Shown here one piece after another: positions 59,911 to 64,000 of a DNA stretch of 64,000 nucleotides (position 1 is the first letter of the stretch; the number at the start of each line of letters is the position of its first letter). The position numbers were made by a program, and so were the translations under genes. This stretch comes from Rhodoplanes tepidamans (GTDB lineage Bacteria; Pseudomonadota; Alphaproteobacteria; Rhizobiales; Xanthobacteraceae). Below the pieces are notes generated by a model. The model worked only from the letters and a program-made list of their open reading frames with translations. It ran no database searches and was not told the DNA's origin. Where the stretch lies: positions 147,991-211,990 of the forward strand of contig NZ_JAUSUJ010000010.1 in the NCBI RefSeq assembly GCF_030813915.1. The letters run 5' to 3'.

Positions 59911-61435
59911 ATGCGGACAATGCTTGTCTTATTGTTGTGCCCCCTCCTGCTTGTTTTCTTCTTTTGCCAGAAGACCTTTGCTCAAAAGCCGACGCCATCC
60001 GCCGCCCAGCCTGCAATCGTGGATCTTACTCCATTGGATAAGTGCAGCGCGCTCGACCGCTTCTATAACGAAGATGAGCTGCTCGAACGCACCCTGAACA
60101 GAACAGCGACGACACCGCCCCCCCCCGATACTCCTACTGACAAAAGCAAAGAATCCGCTCGGCGCCGATCTCGGGAACGAGCACGACGTTCGCGGATTGA
60201 CGAGACTTCCGCTGATCATCAAGATCGCTCGCCCCTCTCACGAACTGGACGATAAAACATGGCTGGCGAGCTATACCTATGGAGCTGCCGAGACAGACGA
60301 AAAACTGAAGACTCTCGACGGCAAGAATAGCAAGACACCGAGAGCGCGCGCCCCGATCGGCACCACGATCATCGACCGAAACCCCACGGAGATCACCGTA
60401 TCTGTCGTCACTCCCTCCAACCCAGATCCTTTCAGGGCAGAAGTGTGGAGGCTGGTTATCACGTTATGCAACAAGGATGACGGAAAGCTTCTCGGGTTCG
60501 GAGTCGTAACGGCCTCGCTCACACCGCCTCAATTGGCCGCCGCAATCACGAGTGTTTGTTTTCTACTCGTATGGACTTTTCTGACCGCCGCCGCCTGGCA
60601 ATTGAACAGCGACAAGCTCGATCGGCTTTGGCAAGAACATCATGAACAGTCGAACTCGTCACCGCCGGCGAGCAAGGCCGACGAGCTTCCGGATCAGAAG
60701 CTGAGACGACTGACCTGGAAGCTTCTGCATTCGGCCAATCCACTTTTCATCTCGCAGGACAGTCTCGGGTACGGGAGCTTGAGTCGCTTCCAAATACTGA
60801 TCTTCAGCTCCGCGGTCTTTGTGGTTCTGCTGTTCATATTCATTCACAGCAATGTTGTGTCGCAGATGTCGGGCACGATCCTGGCGCTATTGGGAATAAC
60901 CGTCGCTGGAGGCACATTCGCCAGAGCGGCGAGTGACTGGTCGGGCATCTCGTCCAGGAGCAGACGATTCCTGTTAGGGCAGAAGATCCTGACGATCCGC
61001 AACGGAAACCCCCGCTTCTTCGACCTTCTCGAGACGCAGGGCGAGATCGATGTGAGCAAGGTCCAGGCGCTGTTGTTCACGTTCCTCATCGTCGTGGCGA
61101 TCGTGATCAAAGGGTGCGGGATTGCAGGCCTCGGCGAATTTCAATTGCCGGACCAGATCGTATGGCTCTCCGCAATCAGCCAAGGCGCCTATGTATCTGG
61201 AAAGGTTCTTCCCTCTGACACGAAGAAGCGACTGGAGCAGGACCTAGATCAACTTCGCATCTGCGCAAACAATCTCCTGAACTCGCCGAAGGATCCGAGC
61301 GCGTTGAACGCTTTCGAACAGTCGAGAACGCTTGCATCGTTCACCCTGTCGGAAACGTATCTCGGTCGATTCAGCGAAGAGAACTTCAACAAGATCACCG
61401 CCGAGCGTATCCTCAGGCGCGAAGTGTCGTTGTGA
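59911..61435 (+). pseudogene. Secreted/membrane protein gene interrupted (or phase-varied) at a run of nine C
   Basis: Two overlapping frames read as one protein. Frame 1 starts at 59911 with a signal peptide (MRTMLVLLLCPLLLVFFFC) and reaches LNRTATTPPPP at the C9 run (60118-60126), after which it becomes Arg-rich nonsense ending at 60255. Frame 2, open from the C run to 61435, continues naturally (ILLLTKAKNPLGADLGNE... then VRGLTRLPLIIKIARPSHELDDKTW) but on its own has only a TTG at 60197. With eight Cs the joined product would be about 507 aa: signal peptide, extracytoplasmic part, then four membrane helices (AAITSVCFLLVWTFLTAAAW, ILIFSSAVFVVLLFIFIHSN, SGTILALLGITVAGGTFA, ALLFTFLIVVAIVIKGCGI). 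Function unknown. Base use is markedly less GC-rich than its neighbours. It may be a sequencing error, a mutation or phase variation. Confidence 0.7.
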
Positions 61436-61517
61436 GCGAAGCGGCACTCGGCCGACGTCCGCCTTCATCGCTCCATCCGCCCTCGTTCGTCGGCGCACCC
61501 TCGCCTCTCCAGCGTCC

Positions 61518-61616
61518 CGTCCCCCGGCTGCGGGGGAGGGTCAGGGGGGGGGACGCCGCGCACTCGGCGGCCGCGGCCGCCCCCTATCCACCTCTCCCCC
61601 GCACGCGGGGGAGAGA
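61518..61616. repeat. Palindromes CCCCCGGCTGCGGGGGAGGG and CTCTCCCCCGC...GGGGGAGAG
   Basis: Two hairpins lie in the 336-bp gap 61436-61771 after the broken gene (CCGTCCCCCGGCTGCGGGGG near 61518; CCTCTCCCCCGCACGCGGGG near 61590). They belong to the CCCTCCCCCGC family seen at 17.9 kb. No other gene was found in the gap. Confidence 0.65.
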
Positions 61617-61771
61617 GCAGGCTGCGGCGTGCGGCGACGGTGAAGCCGCTCTCGACGTGATCACGTCACGTCCGGTCGGGCCGGGGCGCCCGGCGAAGCC
61701 GGGGCTCGAAGGGCGACGGCCGCGGCGTCGCATGGTATCGGCGGCCAGCATGATCACCGCGAGGCGACCCC

Positions 61772-62155
61772 ATGTCCCCTGATGCCTTCAACGCCTTCTG
61801 CCGCGCCCTGCCGGCCACCACCCATGTGGTGCAATGGGGCGGCGCCCATGTCTGGAAGGTCGGCGGAAAAGTCTTCGCGATCGGCGGCTGGAGCGACGAC
61901 GGCGCCGGCGTCACCTTCAAGGTGAACGACATCGCCTACGAGATGCTGAAGGACCGCCCCGGCCTGCGCCCCGCCCCCTACCTCGCCTCGCGCGGCCTGA
62001 AGTGGATCCAGCATTACGAAAAACCCGGCCTGCCCGCCGCCGAGCTGAAAGACTATCTGCGGCAGTCGCACACGATCGTGGCGCAGGGGCTGTCGCGGAA
62101 GAAGCGGATGGAATTGGGGCTGGCGGTGCCGGCGGCCGTTCGTAGGGCGGATTAG
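61772..62155 (+). CDS. MmcQ/YjbR family protein
   Basis: The product is 127 aa. It matches the MmcQ/YjbR fold (CyaY-like, often DNA-binding-like): FNAFCRALPATTHVVQWGGAHVWKVGGKVFAIGGWSDDGAGVTFKVNDIAYEMLKDRPGLRPAPYLASRGLKWIQHYEKPGLPAAELKDYLRQSHTIVAQGLSRKKR. Its stop codon falls inside a dispersed repeat (GGCGGATTAGCG), so the last few residues (RRAD) may be added by repeat insertion. It has high GC again, unlike the genes either side. Confidence 0.88.
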   Translation: MSPDAFNAFCRALPATTHVVQWGGAHVWKVGGKVFAIGGWSDDGAGVTFKVNDIAYEMLKDRPGLRPAPYLASRGLKWIQHYEKPGLPAAELKDYLRQSHTIVAQGLSRKKRMELGLAVPAAVRRAD

Positions 62156-62216
62156 CGAAGCGTAATCCGCCGCTTGGTTGCGGACTGGCGGCGGATTACG
62201 CTGCGCTAATCCGCCC
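62142..62216. repeat. GGCGGATTAGCGAAGCGTAATCC-type palindromic repeat (left copy)
   Basis: A well-known proteobacterial intergenic repeat: GGGCGGATTAGCGAAGCGTA followed by ATCCGCC, an 18-nt spacer, then its inverted copy GGCGGATTACGCTGCGC followed by TAATCCGCC. A related copy lies at 63823-63846 beyond the AAA gene. Confidence 0.85.
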
Positions 62217-62253
62217 GAAGAGTTGTAATAGGCGATGGAGCACGGGGGCGACA

Positions 62254-63717
62254 TTGAAAGTAAATGAACTGAAGGGGCAAACCGCCCATCTCACCAATTT
62301 GAACAACATCAACGTAATCATGGGCCGCAATGGCGCAGGAAAGAGCCGTTTCCTTCGTGACATCGAGGAAATGACCAGTCGGAACAACCAACGCTTTTAT
62401 GTCCGGTACGTCAGCCCGGAGCGGGCAGGGACGTTCAAGCGCAATGGCAGCGTCATCACAAATATGACTAGTAACCCTAACTGGCTCCGAGAATCTCGGG
62501 CAACAAATCAATCCAGCGACTTCAAAGCCGCATCGGCGATGCTATTCCGCGAAGCAGAAACACTTTACCTGCGTCGACTCGCCAGCACTCCGGAAATCCG
62601 ACTGAATCAAACTCGCAACTTCGAGACGGACCGGCTGAGCAAGGTCAATCAACTGCTCACCAATATTTCGCTAGAGATGGGTAAAACCGATTTAGAGTTC
62701 CGCTCACTCGCCGACGGCCAAGTAATAAGACCGGAAGAAATCAGCAGCGGCGAATCAGAAGCGGTGGCTCTCTCCACCGAGATCCTCTATTTCTTCGACA
62801 CGATTGAGCCTTCGAAGTTCAACCTACTGCTTCTTGACGAGCCGGACGTGCACCTTCACCCCGACCTTCAGGCGCGGCTCGGTAAGCTCATCATTTCTAT
62901 GCTCGATGAGTTCAAGAACCAAGCGGAGAGCATCGCTGTGTGCCTCTCCACACACAGCAGTCCGCTAGTTTGCTCTCTCGCGGATTCGCCATACGTATCG
63001 ATCGGCACCAAGAGCTTTGCTGTCGATGCGGTAGAACTCAAACCGATCAGCGCAGAGCTTCGTAAGGTTGCCCCGTTTTTTGGCCACCCCCTTTCACTTT
63101 CGCTGAGCGAAGACGTAGCGTTAATCCTCGAAGGCGAGGACGATGAGCGCGTCTGGCAGCAGGCTGCGCGAACGTCGAAAGGCCGGATCAAGGTCTTTCC
63201 TGTGCTGGCCGGCAGCGTAGACCAACAGGCGGAGCTAGAGAGCTTCTGCGTCGATCTGCTCGGCACGCTCTACGACAACCCGGTTGCCTTTTCCCTTCGC
63301 GACGGCGACGGCGTAGTTGATCAGCCGCTAGAACACTGCTTTCCTATTAAGAGATACCGACTGAATTGCTATTCAATCGAAAATACAATTGTGACTGACC
63401 CCTGCCTTGCCGTGATGCGCACGACTTGGCCCGACTTTATTGCTGCTGTGACTAAATGGGTCGAGGAAAACCATGATCACCCGGACAGCATCCTAATCAA
63501 GGAGCTTGCGGAATCGAACGATCGGCTGAGACACAAAAAGATAAAAAGGATCCGGCAGCTCGTCTGTGCCGTGCTTGAGTGCAAAAAGCCTTGGGAGGTG
63601 GTAGTTGGTCAAGCGATCGGAGCCTTGATGAGTAAGGATCTAACAAATTCTAACATGCTCGTCGATTTCCTCGGCGCGGAAATGGTCAGCGATATCATCT
63701 TTAGGAATGCGGCGTAA
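62254..63717 (+). CDS. AAA ATPase fused to a Toprim-like (DUF4435-like) domain, OLD/PARIS-type defence candidate
   Basis: The product is 487 aa from a TTG at 62254 (GGAG 13 bases before; no in-frame ATG is possible before the Walker motif). The ABC/SMC-like ATPase half has Walker A GRNGAGKS (24-31), signature ISSGESEAVALS (163-174), Walker B NLLLLDEPDVHLHP (190-203) and the switch THSS (233-236). From about 285 a Toprim-like half follows: Glu293 in ILEGEDDERV, DGDG at 350-353 (FSLRDGDG), then YSIENTIV (373-380), which resembles the DUF4435 'ENxI' motif. Fused AAA-Toprim proteins include OLD nucleases, and AriA/AriB (PARIS) join the same two modules. Lower GC than neighbours and flanking repeats suggest transfer. 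A defence role is inferred. Confidence 0.85.
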   Translation: MKVNELKGQTAHLTNLNNINVIMGRNGAGKSRFLRDIEEMTSRNNQRFYVRYVSPERAGTFKRNGSVITNMTSNPNWLRESRATNQSSDFKAASAMLFREAETLYLRRLASTPEIRLNQTRNFETDRLSKVNQLLTNISLEMGKTDLEFRSLADGQVIRPEEISSGESEAVALSTEILYFFDTIEPSKFNLLLLDEPDVHLHPDLQARLGKLIISMLDEFKNQAESIAVCLSTHSSPLVCSLADSPYVSIGTKSFAVDAVELKPISAELRKVAPFFGHPLSLSLSEDVALILEGEDDERVWQQAARTSKGRIKVFPVLAGSVDQQAELESFCVDLLGTLYDNPVAFSLRDGDGVVDQPLEHCFPIKRYRLNCYSIENTIVTDPCLAVMRTTWPDFIAAVTKWVEENHDHPDSILIKELAESNDRLRHKKIKRIRQLVCAVLECKKPWEVVVGQAIGALMSKDLTNSNMLVDFLGAEMVSDIIFRNAA

Positions 63718-63953
63718 GGAAGTGAGACGCCGCAACGCTATCCCCATTCCGTATTAACCAGCGAATTATTCACAGTGCTTCGCACTATCTTCCGCCAGCT
63801 AATCGTTAGTTCTTCGTATATCGGCGGATTAGTGAAGCGTGATCCGTCGATCTGCACTGCGACCAAGAAGGCAGTGTAATGGAGGCCGTCGCCTGGACGG
63901 AGCGCAGAGACTGGGCAAGAATCGGCGGATCGAGGTGATGTAGGATTCGTCGT
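63718..63953. other. Intergenic region after the AAA-Toprim gene
   Basis: The first 110 bp are low GC like the gene before. It contains the right copy of the GGCGGATTAG repeat and ends in a palindrome over the next start codon. No gene was recognised. Confidence 0.45.
63823..63846 (+). repeat. GGCGGATTAGTGAAGCGTGATCCG repeat (right copy)
   Basis: It matches the left copy at 62146-62169 at 22 of 24 bases in the same orientation, 1677 bp away, with the AAA-Toprim gene between. Confidence 0.8.
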
Positions 63954-64000
63954 ATGACGAATCGCCCGTTCAAGACCGGCGCGAGCCGGGCGCAGCCCAG
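63954..64000 (+). CDS. Start of an unidentified gene, possibly an IS1182-like transposase (3' cut by window)
   Basis: Only 15 codons are seen (MTNRPFKTGASRAQP). A GATTCGTC-GTAT-GACGAATC palindrome spans the start codon. The 'F..G.SR.Q' pattern recalls the N-termini of IS1182-family transposases, but too little is present to be sure. Confidence 0.35.
   Translation, partial: MTNRPFKTGASRAQP

Noticed and set aside
59757..60041. 94-aa reading frame starting at a TTG before the poly-C gene
   Set aside because: It overlaps the signal-peptide frame at 59911, has no ribosome site and ends in sequence antiparallel to a hydrophobic signal in another frame.

Overview
This 64 kb window has the composition and gene content of a chromosome from a high-GC alphaproteobacterium, most likely of the order Hyphomicrobiales (Rhizobiales). 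Supporting signs are an Omp25/Omp31-type outer-membrane barrel, a PdhS/CckA-like multi-PAS histidine kinase, a short phasin, DUF6460-like and DUF1194-like proteins, many ATGA-overlapping ABC/TRAP operons, and several families of GC-rich palindromic intergenic repeats including one of the well-known rhizobial GATCCCGA...TCGGGATC type. The genus cannot be fixed from the sequence alone. Two short low-GC stretches near the right end look imported.

Layout. (1) 0-9.3 kb: an envelope/proteolysis neighbourhood with an HtrA-type PDZ serine protease (5' end cut by the window), a metacaspase-like protein with coiled coil and peptidoglycan-binding-like tail, a small secreted protein, an OmpA-domain protein, a two-barrel outer-membrane protein, and a second caspase-fold protein that has lost both catalytic residues. 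(2) 9.6-19.3 kb: a B12-binding radical SAM enzyme (HpnP-like), an alpha/alpha-toroid-like protein with a DCDTTA motif, an AsmA-like protein, an orphan efflux adaptor, GluQRS and an MFS transporter. (3) 19.3-28.4 kb: a probable malonate module (TRAP DctPQM, malonyl-CoA decarboxylase, malonyl-CoA synthetase), interrupted by an opposite-strand TPR-like gene and an EF-hand gene. (4) 28.5-39.1 kb: a class A beta-lactamase, an FkbM methyltransferase, then a long minus-strand cluster (ABC importer, PuuE-like deacetylase, hydantoin/allantoin-type racemase, ethanolamine ammonia-lyase) divergent from a GntR regulator, with three TGTGCACA sites between them. (5) 39.1-51.2 kb: an SDR, a polyamine-type ABC importer lacking its binding protein, an outer-membrane barrel, a second AsmA protein, a 3-oxoacid CoA-transferase, and an iron(III)-type ABC importer without ATPase. 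(6) 51.5-59.7 kb: VapBC toxin-antitoxin, DUF1194 protein, a large PAS kinase with an altered H-box, a phasin with PhaR-like sites, and a carboxyltransferase subunit. (7) 59.9-64 kb: a low-GC membrane-protein gene broken at a run of nine C, an MmcQ/YjbR protein, and a fused AAA ATPase-Toprim protein (OLD/PARIS-like defence candidate) flanked by direct copies of a dispersed repeat, then the start of a possible transposase.

The most promising undescribed material is the paired active/inactive caspase envelope locus next to an HtrA protease, and the flanked AAA-Toprim gene beside the poly-C-broken membrane gene. No rRNA, tRNA or CRISPR array was recognised.
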